Source: Euprymna scolopes
Taxonomy: Eukaryota > Mollusca > Cephalopoda > Sepiida > Sepiolidae
NCBI GenBank assembly: GCA_024364805.1
Contig: CM044501.1
Span: forward strand, 55,175,311 to 55,214,248
Length of the DNA stretch: 38,938 bases
Direction of reading: 5' to 3'
Shown: piece by piece, positions 12,295-23,299 of the stretch
Layout of the letters: the number at the start of each line of letters is the position of its first letter
Numbering within the stretch: position 1 is the stretch's first letter
Program-made: the position numbers and the translations under genes
The notes under the pieces: generated by a model
What the model was told of the DNA's origin: nothing
The model's input: only the letters and a program-made list of their open reading frames with translations
Databases searched by the model: none

Positions 12295-12953
12295 GTGACT
12301 CATTAACAAACAGTAAAATACAGAAAAACGCATCGTTTCAACAGTGTTTGTTTTTATGAGTCAGCACTATTTCATCAATAATTGTTTAGCAATTAACTTC
12401 CATATATATCACAAGTTTATACTTCATTGCCTACTTTTTCCGATAAACATTTCTTGTATTTAATTGTTTATCTCCATCATTGTTCAGACATATTTTGTGT
12501 GTTAAAAGATGTTTAAATTTTTGTTTTGACTGAATTTATTATCTCTAGAAATAGTACATTGCAAATATATCAAACGGAATCTAAAAAAAATGATAAAATA
12601 TATGAATGTTTTTTTAGAATTGACTAAAAATTATTTCGTATTTCTTTTTGTTCCTTTGATTGATGTAAGATAAAAAAAATTATTAAATCTCATTCTGTTT
12701 TATGTTTATTTTCTTGTTACCAGCAAACAGTAGAAACAAGTTGAGACGTTTTCCGTTTATACATTTACAAGAAAGCCATAAAACCGTCTGAATATTTCAT
12801 GTATGTCGAGTTTATCACTGAGTTTTCTTTGTTTTTTTTTTGCTGATAAAACAACATGCACCAGATTTAAATTTACAAATTTGAAGTCGAAATTAATAAT
12901 TTTTCTCTACTTTCATCGGCACCTGCGAATTTTTACTCAGTAACATTTTTGTG

Positions 12954-12957
<4 letters not shown>
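12295..12957. other. AT-rich DNA, nothing recognised
   Basis: No ORF or repeat structure that I can support. Confidence 0.45.

Positions 12958-13032
<75 letters not shown>
12958..13032. repeat. (AT)n microsatellite at fold-back edge
   Basis: About 75 bp of AT that ends exactly where the fold-back repeat copy begins (ATGGTTTCAAATGATC), replacing the outermost left arm present in the copy at 18 kb. Confidence 0.95.
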
Positions 13033-13034
<2 letters not shown>

Positions 13035-13398
13035 TTTCAAATGATCTGAATTAACATCAATGGAAGACTTTATTCCAAATATTTCTCATATGTTATGTCT
13101 CCCTTCTTTTGGACAGAGGGTATGATTATGAATATCTCCAGTATAAAAAAAAGCCTTATACACTGTGGAATGTACTTCATGTACGAAAACCGAAGACGGG
13201 AGATATAACATATGAGTAAATATGTAGAATTAATTTCCTCCTTTCTGTTATTTCAGATCATTTGAAACAATAACAGCAAGTTTTAGTCGTCCCTTTATCA
13301 AGGCCAGAGTTTGAGGAAAATATCAGATGCTTTTTAATTCATCTGCAAAACTAAGAAAACAAATGACTATGATTGAAGTATTGGTAAAGGTGCAGTAT
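13031..13398 (+). mobile_element. Fold-back repeat, copy 1
   Basis: The arms TGGTTTCAAATGATCTGAA and TTATTTCAGATCATTTGAAA are inverted. It aligns along its length with the copy at 18030-18432, including about 90 bp beyond the fold-back that ends GGTAAAGGTGCAGTAT. No coding capacity, so it is a MITE-like or composite non-autonomous repeat. Its left outer arm is missing. Confidence 0.75.
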
Positions 13399-14833
13399 CT
13401 TTTATAGCGAGAATACGTTTGTTTTTCAAACATTTCACTAAATAAGTAAAGAAATGCTTCAGCGTCGTTATGCAAAATTAAAGTTTTTAACGTCAACAAT
13501 ACGTTACAAAGCCAAGACTAAATTCAAATGCCACCGAATAGTTCAAGATATCTGCCGGCACCACGTCAATAAATTCTCCAAACAGACACTGAATATTTTA
13601 ATTTTAGCAATAAAATCAGTTTATTTCTAAAACTGTCTTACTGGCAGATATTTTATACTGTTCCTTGTATATCCAGATTGGTTTGTTACTTTTTCGTTGT
13701 TCGAGATTTTTCTCTTTTTAACGACCTTAAAATGTCCTCTATCCATCATACCAGTTATATTATTTCTCTTCGTGAAAAATTTGTTATAAAACCAACTGTC
13801 CAATTTATTTTTAAAACGGGTTCTCTGAAATTATCTGACTAAACTAGATAGTATAATCTCTTGTCTAGTCATACGACTTATGTCTCTAAATTGTTCAACT
13901 CCATATAGCGAGAATATTCGAAAAAACATTAGTTAATCTAACCTTTTCTTTTAGTTTTCGCTCATTTTTTTCTCTTAACAGTTCAAACAATTTTGTCTAG
14001 ATTACTGAAGATTACACATTTTGTCTTTACGAGTCAAACGCGCTCTGGCGATTGAGACTTTGTATTGTTTGCAGCTGATGCAAATGGCCAGATGCATTAT
14101 CCGTGCTCTCGACTTCATAGATACTAAAATATTAAGCAAGAATTATTTCAAATTCCTCTATTTTCACAATAGGTTTTGATATTACCCTTTTTCTCTTCGC
14201 CAGCCCTTCTATCTAACAGGAGCATTTTTATGAACTCAATCCTTCTAATTTTCGCTTTTTCCTAAGCCACTTTTGTTCATAAATCAAAGGATCAAAAGTT
14301 CACTCACTAATTTCTGATAGCTAAGATAAATTCTATATCAGAGATGTTTGATTATCTATTTAGATTCTGTCGGCAACTTTTGGACTGTCTACAGACAAAT
14401 TTTTTGTAATAAACAATCGTCCATTTCTGAATCAGAGGATTGTAAATACATTAAATACTCTAGATGGAAGTTAATCTTTGTCTCTTTTTTCTCATAAAAA
14501 GCTACAGATTTGGGATAAACGGATAATATTTCGGTAACCTCACCGTCTTACTTGACCACCAAGCGATTTCGCTTGCCAATTATGTCAAAATTAAAAATGA
14601 CTTTAAATATTCTGTATTGGATTTATAAGAATCCAAGTAACAAAATGCTGCAAAAATAAAAGCAATAGGCACGATTTAAAAACATACAAATGTAAAATAT
14701 AGAATTGTTTATAAGTCACTCAGTATAGCTTTTGCTAAGGATTCGATGCGTCTTTCTTAATTTTAGTTACGGTTGAATAAAAACTGGATACATTTCGTTT
14801 TCTCAATCGAAAGTCACAACTGTGATAATTCGT

Positions 14834-14835
<2 letters not shown>
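13399..14835. other. Unclassified AT-rich DNA
   Basis: A loose inverted pair around 13546-13657 (GATATCTGCCGGCA / CTGGCAGATATTTT) may mark another small worn fold-back. Otherwise nothing is recognised. Confidence 0.35.

Positions 14836-14892
<57 letters not shown>
14836..14892. repeat. (AT)n microsatellite
   Basis: About 57 bp of AT dinucleotides. Confidence 0.95.
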
Positions 14893-14894
<2 letters not shown>

Positions 14895-15214
14895 ACTGGT
14901 GTGAAGTTCTTTAGGTGTATTAGCTTTATTCATACTTACAAAATTCGTTTTTGTCGTAAACTATTTCGAACCAGCGAAAAGTAAATTCACACTAATCTAG
15001 AACAGGAAAATATTGATCATTTTCTCTTTCTCGTCTACGAACATCGGGATACCTAGCGCGCAATTTGCAGTTGTTTTGTCAAAATAAAGAATGACAAGAA
15101 TGCAACGATTAGAGAAAAGAATGATATACATTATATTCTCTCTCCCCAAAGATGAGTTAATTTCTATAGGTTTTCTATCATATATATTACTCACTTTTAC
15201 TTTTTATTATAAAT
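14893..15214. other. Nothing recognised
   Basis: One 65-codon minus-strand ORF (14997-15194) without motifs. Confidence 0.4.
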
Positions 15215-15770
15215 AAGTCATATTGCTACGTAGGTATTAGGAGATCCTATTCAGGATCGCGTCTTAAAGGTTGTTAAGAGTTACGCAGCGAGATTTCCGT
15301 TCACATAATACTTTAACTGATACAGGTTAGTACGATTAGGGAAACAGGAAACGAGAATTGTAAGTCTAGTAGTCCGTAGGAAGAAAGTATTAGGGTTTAA
15401 ACCTTTCTGGAATGTATGGATCTGGACAATGAATGTGTGTGATCTTGCTGTTTGTAAAGTAAGGATTATGTAGGTCGAGAATATAAAAATCCTATCGGTC
15501 CATCAAAGTGCAATTACAGCACTTGTAAAATAAATGAAGGCATGCAGCATTGCCTCGACGAGAGAAGGGCTAGAACGACTGATAGTGCGGATATATTAGA
15601 TTTGTACCGTCCCTAAGAGTGAGATACTAATGGCAGATACACTAACCAAAATGTGGCAAGAGTGGTCAATGCATTGAGACGTATTATGTCTTTGTAACGA
15701 TGTATGATATTCTCTGGTGTGAGTAATATTCTAGCAGAGTAAAGAGACCATACATTCTTTGCAGTCGACT
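15215..15770 (-). mobile_element. Old LINE family 1 tail
   Basis: Minus-strand alignment to the copy at 5325-5895 is clear around 15618-15750: GAGTGAGATACTAATGGCAG matches GAGTGAGAGACTAGTAGCAG, and CCAAAATGTGGCAAGAG matches CCCAAATATGAGAACAG. The 3' side is more diverged. The length and the 5' break are the same as in the other short copies. More worn than the 5.3-kb copy, hence probably older. Confidence 0.6.
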
Positions 15771-17294
15771 TGGCAACGTTTTTAATATATTTGTCTCAAT
15801 TCACAATGTTTATTTGTTCCAATTCACTAGCCTAAAATGTTTGTAATGCTTGCGTGTTTGTCTTATAAAAACAAAAGAGATTTTACACAATCACTTAAAG
15901 GGAGACCTAATTCATGTGAAGATATTATCATGATAACAACAAAGACAATGCACTATCATTATAAATATAAATGTATTATGATAAAGGAACAGATACTAGA
16001 CACTCATTGAGTAAATAACACTTACCTCGCATAGAGACCAATCTAATAAGACACTAACGTGCACATATAATTTTTGTGTTGTATCCTAGTGTTTCTCGCT
16101 TGATACATTTTGTATTATTTTTCTGTTATTTCTTTTTTTCTTGATTCTGCTAGATCCACTTTTCTTTAACCGTTTATTTCGTCATTGATGTATAACTATT
16201 TCAATATTAAATACCAATGGCACAGTCGTTTATTGAGTATTATTAAATTAGGTTGACGTTTAGGAAAGGTGTAGAAAAATAAATTCTTGGATTCTACACT
16301 TGTATTTAAATATTTTTTGTGTGTATTTAAAATAAAACACGTAATAATGTTAAAACTAATAGTGAAAGTGGCAATCAATTTCTATACCAAATGAATAAAT
16401 AAAATTTAATTCAATTATACAGCGCATTATTTATTAAATTATTTATAACATAATTCGTATTACTTGAATTTTCCGGACTATTGTTGTCATCTTGAGTGTT
16501 ATTTTCACAAACTCTCGTTCGATATAACATCTGATATTCTACAGGTGTGCCGTCTCGAAGTCGGAAATCTTTCGGTCGAAGTCAAAAACCACACGGAATT
16601 TCGAGCGGAGCTTTAGATTCTATCTACAGAGAATTAACGATAAAGAATCCAAAATATACGAATAATCAATCCTCATCTAAAAATACAGAAACATGGAACC
16701 TTATCTTTCAAAAATGTTACGTAATTTCGGTTAATGGCAGATGCAATCCGTTTTTGTATTTTAGTAAATATTCGAAGATATATGGCTGCAACACGATTCT
16801 CGTTATAGGTCCGTGTTGCATATTCTACGAATCCACAAAAGACGTACGAGTTCCATTCTAGTAATTTAACTATAATGACACGCAATATGTTTCTATTTAT
16901 TAGACATTAGTATCATTCAGTGTTGTACTTGCTAACCAAGGATATCTGCACGCACAGTATTGTATAAATGAACATAAAATATCATCATTATCATTGAACT
17001 ACATTCACGCACGGCGAATCTTATGTAGTCAATTATGGCTATATAGAGAAAGGCTATTAGTATGCGAATATGTGTTGAATAATTTCCCTCAATATGGAGC
17101 GAGTGAATGGCACGAGACTAGAAAAATTTTATTTTTACATGGTTCGTCTTTGCTGGCCTTTCTTACAGTTAAAAAGTGGAAGCAAAAGAACGCGAATTTA
17201 AGGTAAGATTTGTCAAGGTGTTGAAGAAAATAGAAGCGGGATTTGAATAAAAGTGTATGTTATTGAATATAAACGGTATAATCCCGTTAAATCA
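15771..17294. other. Unclassified; weak ORFs
   Basis: ORFs at 16547-16861 and 16994-17206 (plus) have no recognisable domain and no flanking evidence for being exons. No repeat ends found. Confidence 0.4.
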
Positions 17295-17590
17295 GACAAA
17301 GGTACACAACGTTGAGCTTAGCTGATAAGAGATGGGTGACAATTTGGGAATACCGAGAGCGGTGTGCCTGAGGATACCGACACATCCGGCAGCTCCTGCT
17401 TCCCACCAGGCCTCCAGTTGTCTTGATCCCGTCCAGCCGCTGGATCGGGTTTGTTATGACGAGAGAGTTAGCCTAGCTCTGCGCAAATCAGCTTCACTTT
17501 GATGTAACTCCCAGCACTTGTCATCCATCATCCCTAGGATGGTCAAATTATCTTCGTCGTTCCGACAGACGATCTTTATTATTATTTAAT
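17295..17590 (+). mobile_element. 5S-rRNA-headed repeat (SINE3-like)
   Basis: The head (about 17297-17375) reads ACAACGTTGAGCTTAG, then GATGGGTGACAATTTGGGAA and TACCGAGAGCGGTG. This follows the 3' part of animal 5S rRNA in order (AGCAACGTTGAGCC, then GATGGGTGACCGCTTGGGAA, then TACCGGGTGCTG). The body is C/T-richer than the surroundings, and the 3' end is TTTATTATTATTT. 5S-derived SINEs use the 5S internal promoter. I see no clear target duplication. Other reading: a 5S pseudogene fused to another repeat. Confidence 0.6.
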
Positions 17591-18029
17591 TGAACGCTCG
17601 TCCGTCGATTGTGTTCGCTTAACCTTTGAATCCATCAGTTTTAACACATGAGTACATTGTGACTTTATGAACGCTTCCTGTTGTAAAAGTCAATTTTGTA
17701 TAGGTAATAGAGTCATCGGCTCCTGACAACAGGAAGTTGTGGATTTATTTAAGTAAACAGTGGTGATCTCCCTTGATGGCTATATATAGACAATATATGA
17801 AGAAAGCCATTCGCCTTTCATGTGGATATTAGCAATGATTTTACTTGTTTTCAACTGAGATATGTCTTTCATCTGTGAAGGATGTCTTCAGTGTTTGCTT
17901 TGCATAACATATTGTCATAAATGTTACGCCACAAAACTTTTAAGGACAATAAGATATTATACATTAAAGGTTTAGTCGAACACGACAGTAGTAATATTTA
18001 TAAAAACATAATTTAATTTCTCTATATAT
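17591..18029. other. Unclassified DNA
   Basis: Contains a short inverted pair, CTTCCTGTTGT (about 17676) and ACAACAGGAAG (about 17726), with a 40-bp loop. No gene recognised. Confidence 0.4.
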
Positions 18030-18432
18030 CTGGTCTTGATAGAAGGGAAACTAAAACTTGCTGCTATGGTTTCAAATGATCTGAATTAACAGCAAGGGGA
18101 GACTTGATTCCAAGTATTTCTCATATGTTATATCTTCACTCTTTTGGAGATAGGGGACGATTATTAATATCTCCAGTATCAAATAATTCTTATACACTGT
18201 GAAATTTACTTTATGTATGAAAACAAAAGCGAGGAAATATTACACATGAGATATATTTGGAATCAAGTCTCCCCTTGCTGTTATTTTAGATCATTTGAAA
18301 TCATAACAGCAAGTTTTAGTCTCCCCTTAATCAAGGCCGGGGGTTTTGGGAATATATAAGATATTTTATAATTCATATACAAAACTAGGAAAACATATTC
18401 CTATGATTGAAATATTAGTAAAGGTGCAGTAT
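18030..18432 (+). mobile_element. Fold-back repeat, copy 2 (complete arms)
   Basis: The left arm (18030-18135) and right arm (18235-18339) are inverted over about 100 bp. The outer part CTTGATAGAAGGGAAACTAA pairs with TTAGTCTCCCCTTAATCAAG. The inner part AACAGCAAGGGGAGACTTGA pairs with TCAAGTCTCCCCTTGCTGTT perfectly. The spacer is non-coding. About 90 bp to its right (18340-18432) is also shared with copy 1, so the family unit is larger than the fold-back. Confidence 0.8.
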
Positions 18433-18737
18433 AATTCCACCCACAAAAAATCATTGGAAATTATCACTATTATAAGTTTATGAAGGGAAAGGAAACGGTA
18501 ATACTTAAAATCCTAGGAGCCGTATAGTTTTCAAGATATTTAATAATTATATATTGTTAAAGTGAGGGATGACTTTTCTATATTAATTTAATGTAAAATG
18601 AACCAAATTTGCCTCCATTTGTATATATTGCGTCTTCGCAGACTAGCTTTAGTTTTGCTGCTTTGGGTTGAATTTTGCTTGGGGTTTTCTTTGGTTGGTT
18701 GTCTTCTCTCTGGTCTTGCCAGGCCATTATAGTTGTA
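18433..18737. other. Left flank of mariner, unclassified
   Basis: A T/G-rich stretch (18640-18735) and the DNA right of the mariner (20020-20300) may belong to one repeat into which the mariner inserted. I cannot name it. Confidence 0.3.
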
Positions 18738-20018
18738 CGAGGTGCGTGCAATAATTAATGCCCCAGTTGTCAGATCTAGCTGAAATTTTGCATGTGCAAT
18801 GACTTATATCTCTACGGGTTATGTGGTCAAATACAGCTCTGAACTAATTTTGCTTTCTGTTTTACAGGTGTTTGAACTGAGTCAGGTGTGAAATGGAGCC
18901 TGTTGAATGTCAAGCAGTTATTCGGTTTTTGTATTTGAAAGGGCGCACACCACAGGAGACTTTTGCTGAAATGAAAGAAACTTATGGTGATAATGCCCCA
19001 TCATATGACCTTGTAAAACGCTGGCATAGTGAATTCAAACATGGCCGGAAGTCTGTGGAAACAGCTCCCAGACCTGGTCGCCTCCCTTCTGCCATTGATG
19101 AGACATCTATCCGTCAAGTTGAGGCTGCCATTTTGAAAGATAGGCGCATTAATATTCGCCAAATAACCCAATATGTCAAGATTAGTACAGGGTCTGTGGA
19201 AACTATCATTCATGGCCATTTGCATATGCATAAGGTGTCTGCCAGATGGATTCCCAGGTTGCTCACACCATTCAAGAAGTGAGAACGCGTCGAGTGCTCA
19301 AGGATGAATTTGGAGATGTGCCAAGAAGATGAGTCAAAGTTTTTCAAAAGACTGATTGCAGAGGATGAAACCTGGGTCCATCACTATGATCCAGAGACCA
19401 AATCCCAGTCAATGCAGTGGAAGCACTTGGACTCACAACCTCCAAAGAAGGCAAAGCTGCAGCCCTCCGCTGGCAAGTTAATGCTCACAGTCTTCTGGGA
19501 CCAAATTGGAGTAGTGATGACAGATTTTCTGGTAAAGAGTACCACAATTACAGGAGCCTATTATGCTTCACTTTTGAGGAAATTAAGGGAAGCTATCAAA
19601 ATCAAGATGCGGGGCAGGATCAGCAAAGGTACCCTCCTCCTGCAGGACAACGCTCCGGTCCACAACTTGCATGTCGCTAGATCAGAAGCATGGGCGTGTG
19701 GTTATGAAATTCTTCCCCATCCTCCCTACACTCTTGACCTTGCATCCTTTGACTTTCATCTCTTCCCAGCCATGAAGTTGTTTGAGAACGGAAAGCGTTT
19801 CCCAGATGATGCAGCCTTGATTTCTGAAGTAACGTCGTGGTTGGAGGACCAACCTGGGGTGTTCTCCGAAATCGGCCTTCAGAGCTGCATCAAACGATGG
19901 GAGAAATGCGTAACTCTGGGTGGTTCCTATGTAGAAAAATACTAATAACTGTGCCAAGTTTCGTTACTCTACTGCTATGGGAAGTGGGTCAGGGGTATTA
20001 CTTTTTGCACGCTCTTCG
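18738..20018 (+). mobile_element. Mariner DNA transposon, near full length
   Basis: A 1281-bp element. The terminal inverted repeats of about 28 bp are imperfect: left CGAGGTGCGTGCAATAATTA, right (reverse complement) CGAAGAGCGTGCAAAAAGTA, both followed by a run of C. The left target site is TA (18736-18737). On the right, TA occurs two bases beyond the aligned end (20021-20022), so the target duplication is shifted or mutated. It carries one transposase gene, the best preserved coding sequence in the window. Confidence 0.9.
18893..19945 (+). pseudogene. Mariner transposase, one in-frame stop
   Basis: A single continuous frame of 350 sense positions plus stop, the usual mariner size, interrupted only by TGA at 19280-19282 (codon 130). 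Residues 1-55 form the first helix-turn-helix (IRFLYLKGRTPQETFAEMK). RPGRLPSA is the linker, and residues 70-112 form the second helix-turn-helix. WIPRLL (about 119-124) replaces the WVPHEL motif. The catalytic triad is D158 (AEDETW), D252 (LLQDNAPVH) and D287 (LASFDFHLF), with exactly 34 residues between the last two, which is the mariner DD34D signature. The third block departs from the usual SPDLAPSD as TLDLASFD. The C-terminus ends GGSYVEKY. A transposase of this type excises and reinserts the element at TA in the nucleus; this copy should not produce the full protein without readthrough. GC content is above that of the flanks. Confidence 0.92.
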
Positions 20019-21399
20019 AATATTTTGGAAACAAGTTTGATTGTATACGTCTGATTGTATACGTCTGATTGAACACGAAAGTGTTCTTTTTCCGATTTTG
20101 TCAGATATCTTTTCAATTCGCCGAGCGGCCTTTTTTTATTTCGGCTGGAATGGCGTTAAAAAGTTGTTGTTCAGCCATGTTCTTCTAAAGCGCTTATATC
20201 AGGACATCCGACTGTCGTTAGGAGCGATTGTTGTTGGTTTCTTTCTCTTCATTGAGGCTTGGTGTATTTATAGTTATGTTTTTTATTTATTTTTTTATTG
20301 GTAATAAAGGTGGGTGCAGGAGGGGTAGGAGAGATTTATTTTTATATTTTATTTCGATTTTCTTATTTTATATTTTATTTATTTAGTTTATTTATTGTTT
20401 AGCTATTGAATACAGTTAGCATATTTGTCTCGGTATAATATGAGATCCCCTTATTAACCGGATCTTATTTAATACCGGGAGTTGAAAATGGTTGTTTTTT
20501 AGAGGCGGTGAACATTAAATAGACGATTATATTTTCTGTAACTACTGACTTGGCAAGATTCAGTTATTTTACGTGCATTATGTGGTTTCAGGAAACGGAC
20601 GCCCATGCCACACAATGTGTGATACTATCAATCTACTGCGAGAAACATTTTATGAACAAATGGTTTCACGGTATGAACTTTCAACTGACCACCTTCGATC
20701 CAAGATCAAAGTGTAGTATTTGTTCTTCAGATGATACACTTTAATTTCTTATTTGCTGTCAGTGGAGGAGAGGTCCTTCACGACTAAGGCAATTGTTTTA
20801 TTTTTGTTCTTCTCTCACGGTAATAACGACCCTGGACTCTAACTCTGTCCCATGGGGAGGCTTTGTAAATAGGAACTGGCTTTGTAAATAGGAACTGGCC
20901 ACCTCTTTTATTCGATTTAACTCTGTTATATTATTTTCTTTTGGGATATGTCTACAATGATAAACCAAACACAAAAGACCACTTGGAAGACAGGGGTTTA
21001 CGTGTCACTGCTAACTTACAGCCTCATTTAATGCGTACAGTTGTGAAAATTGGATACTTAGACTACCCCATCGTCGAGGTTATATGCCCGAGTTGTGTTT
21101 AAATCATTATTGCCGAAAATTAATCTTTGGAACGAATCACATATGTTTATAGTAAAAATATATTTCTATGATATATTTTAATATAAAGTTCGTTGGCTCT
21201 AACACGTATTACACTGCGTTCATTTTTGTTTTGATTTGAAATATTTTATTTTTAATATCCAATGTAACAACATATGCTACCTGAATTTTACTTGTAAATA
21301 TATTGCGTTAGTATTTAATAATCTACATATCTATGAAAGAGAATGTGTATAAGGGCATTCTCAACCTATGTACTAAACAAAGTTTTTTATCTACAGAAT
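20019..21399. other. Unclassified DNA with small tandem duplications
   Basis: A tandem copy of TTGTATACGTCTGA lies at 20040-20069, and TTTGTAAATAGGAACTGGC is doubled at 20862-20900. The 87-codon ORF at 20041-20304 is hydrophobic and unrecognised. No gene called. Confidence 0.4.
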
Positions 21400-22785
21400 T
21401 TTATCTACTAAATTATCGCCCCATTAGCTTCCTCCCACTTTTTGCTAAAATATTTGAGACCTTAATTAGTCCATCACCTTACAGATGCTTAACTTCTGAC
21501 TGACCAACAATATGGATTTAGACAAGCCCGTTCCACAGCAGACATCCTCACTGTAATCTCTGAACGTATATACCATTCACTGGACAAAGCGGGGGAGGGC
21601 AGAGCGGTAGCTCTAGATATATCTAAGGTTTTTGACAGGGTATGGCATGGGGGTCTCCTCAGGAAAATTAGATCATACGGTATCACTGGTAGAATACTTA
21701 ACATAATTAAATCCTTCTTAGATAAGAGAAAATCCAGGTTGTCCTCGACGGTCGTACTTCTAAACAATATGATATAAATGCGGGAGTGCCTCAGGGGTCG
21801 ATCCTTGGACCTCTATTGTTCCTGATATTCATAAATGACTTCCCCAACAAAATTGCCTCTGAGATGGGTATATATGCTGATGACACTACACTCTATAACA
21901 TGCACGACAGGAAGACGAATGAACACATTTCTAAATAAATGGCAGAAACACTTGAGGAAGACCTCAAATCTGTAGTGGAATGTGGACAAAAATGGATGTT
22001 CACGTCCAATGCCGCCAAGACTAAACTAGTTTCATTCAATAACTACAAGAAACCCTCTCTACCACCTATAGCAATGGCCAGCGAGTCTTTATCTGAGAGT
22101 ACATATTTCAAACTCCTTTGCCTAACGTTCACAGGAAACATGAGTTGGATCAATTACATCGAAAGCATTGCTAGGGCTGCTGTAAGAAAGGTGGTCTCTC
22201 TCTACTGTACTAGTAAACTAGTAACACCCGAAAGTATCCTGTACCTCTATAAGGCCACCAATCCCCCATGTATGGAGTATGGCTGTCACATTTGGGCTGG
22301 TGCATTTGCTACTAGTCTCTCGCTCCTTGACAGGGTTCAAAAGAGTCGTCAATCTGATAGGCCCTGAACTGGCATCTAAGCTTCAGCCTCTGTCCCATCG
22401 ACGAAATGTTGCATCCCTCTGCCTGTTCTACAAGTATTTTAGTGGCGAATGCTCTGATGAACTGTTAGCACTTGTGCCCCCACGACGTGAGCACCCTCGA
22501 CAAACCCGACAGGTTGCTAAATTCCACCTCAAAACTGTAGAGACGCCTAGATGTAAAAGATATTTCTACTCCAATAGTTTATTCCCCAGAACCGCCAAAC
22601 TTTGGAATTCCATTCCGGGTCCCAGCTTCCCCAACAGTACTGACGTGCAAAAGTTCAAGTGTAACGTGAACCGATATCTTGCTGCCTAAATCCCTACATA
22701 GTACCCCAGTAGTTGTTGCCCCTGACAGTAGCCCCCTACACCAAAGTGGCAATTTGCCTTGTTTGAGGTGAAAATGTAATTTAAA
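21400..22785 (+). mobile_element. 5'-truncated LINE, family 1 (longest copy)
   Basis: A non-LTR retrotransposon fragment of about 1.39 kb that starts inside the reverse transcriptase and runs to the 3' UTR. The 3' end has CAAAGTGGCAATTTGCCTT, with hairpin GGCAA/TTGCC, and ends near an A run (22780-22788). The endonuclease and ORF1 are absent, which is typical of incomplete target-primed reverse transcription. It is the reference for the short family-1 copies at 4.0, 5.3, 10.9 and 15.2 kb. The clade is likely in the Jockey/CR1 group, judged only from motif style. Confidence 0.9.
21405..22689 (+). pseudogene. LINE reverse transcriptase, C-terminal part, broken
   Basis: Motifs in order: NYRPISFLPLFAKIFE (about 21408-21455), QYGFRQARSTADILT, AVALDISKVFDRVWH (first catalytic Asp, about 21605-21650), AGVPQGSILGPLLFLIFIND, and YADDTTLY, the catalytic YADD box, at about 21873-21896. 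Then follow thumb and C-terminal parts: LYLYKATNPPCMEYG, CHIWAGA, HRRNVASLCLFYKYF and FPRTAKLWNSIP. The sequence is broken by a stop near 21490, a frame change near 21735, a TAA at 21936-21938 and a frame change near 22340. When intact this enzyme copies element RNA into a nicked target. All key residues of the box are present, so the copy is moderately young. Confidence 0.9.
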
Positions 22786-22789
22786 AAAA

Positions 22790-23269
22790 AATAGACTACA
22801 AATTTTATATAGAGAGTATTCAGACATGTGAAATTTTTTTTAATCCGTTTTCGTCTGGAAAAATGTCTGCTAAGGGGTCAAAATTAAAATACATAATACG
22901 TGGAAGATCACCGGACTTTTATCTGTTTTCAACTGTCACGACTGGGCATTCGCGGGCATGAGCTATAACAACTTCCTTATGTTTAGTATAGGTTGGCTTG
23001 AAAACACTGTTTAAATGCCATGTCATGCTGGTATGATGGTTATCGTACTTGACTCACTGTCTTTAGATTTAGGAGAATTTTTTACTACAAGAAGTGAACA
23101 GTTTAAAAGCAAAACAAATACTCGCATGCACATGTCTGAGTTTGTTTCCGTCTTTTTTTAATTCATTTTTTAAAGGAATTTGACGGTACGTTTAATACCG
23201 ACGGTATTTCTGTTTATAATCAATAAGAAAATCACATTAATTAAAATATAATATTTATGCTTATTTTGA
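22790..23269. other. Unclassified DNA, faint tRNA-like stretch
   Basis: A stretch near 23023-23065 (GGTATGATGGTTATCGTACT) weakly recalls a tRNA-like SINE head, but no good B box follows. No gene recognised. Confidence 0.25.
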
Positions 23270-23298
23270 GACCGGGCAACGCCGGGCTGTCTGCTAGC
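23270..23298 (+). mobile_element. Possible Helitron-like 3' end
   Basis: A GC-rich mini-hairpin (ACCGGGCAACGCCGGG, 4-bp CCGG stem) stands out in AT-rich DNA and is followed by CTGTCTGCTAG. Helitron 3' ends have a short GC hairpin a few bases before CTRR, and CTAG fits. The next base is C, not the expected T, and no 5' end was found. Tentative. Confidence 0.3.
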
Positions 23299-23299
23299 A

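Noticed and set aside
12058-12333. Minus-strand 91-codon ORF read as an inverted piece of a LINE
   Set aside because: The plus strand of the same stretch aligns better with the LINE (PRCRK block and the 3' UTR in the expected order), so no inversion is needed.
16547-17206. Two plus-strand ORFs of 104 and 70 codons
   Set aside because: No motif, no repeat match and no supporting signals; treated as chance.
17676-17737. CTTCCTGTTGT / ACAACAGGAAG inverted pair as a regulatory hairpin
   Set aside because: An 11-bp stem with a 40-nt loop in non-coding DNA, without a conserved copy, is not enough.
20041-20304. 87-codon hydrophobic ORF after the mariner
   Set aside because: It starts in a small tandem duplication and is T-rich; not recognisable as a protein.
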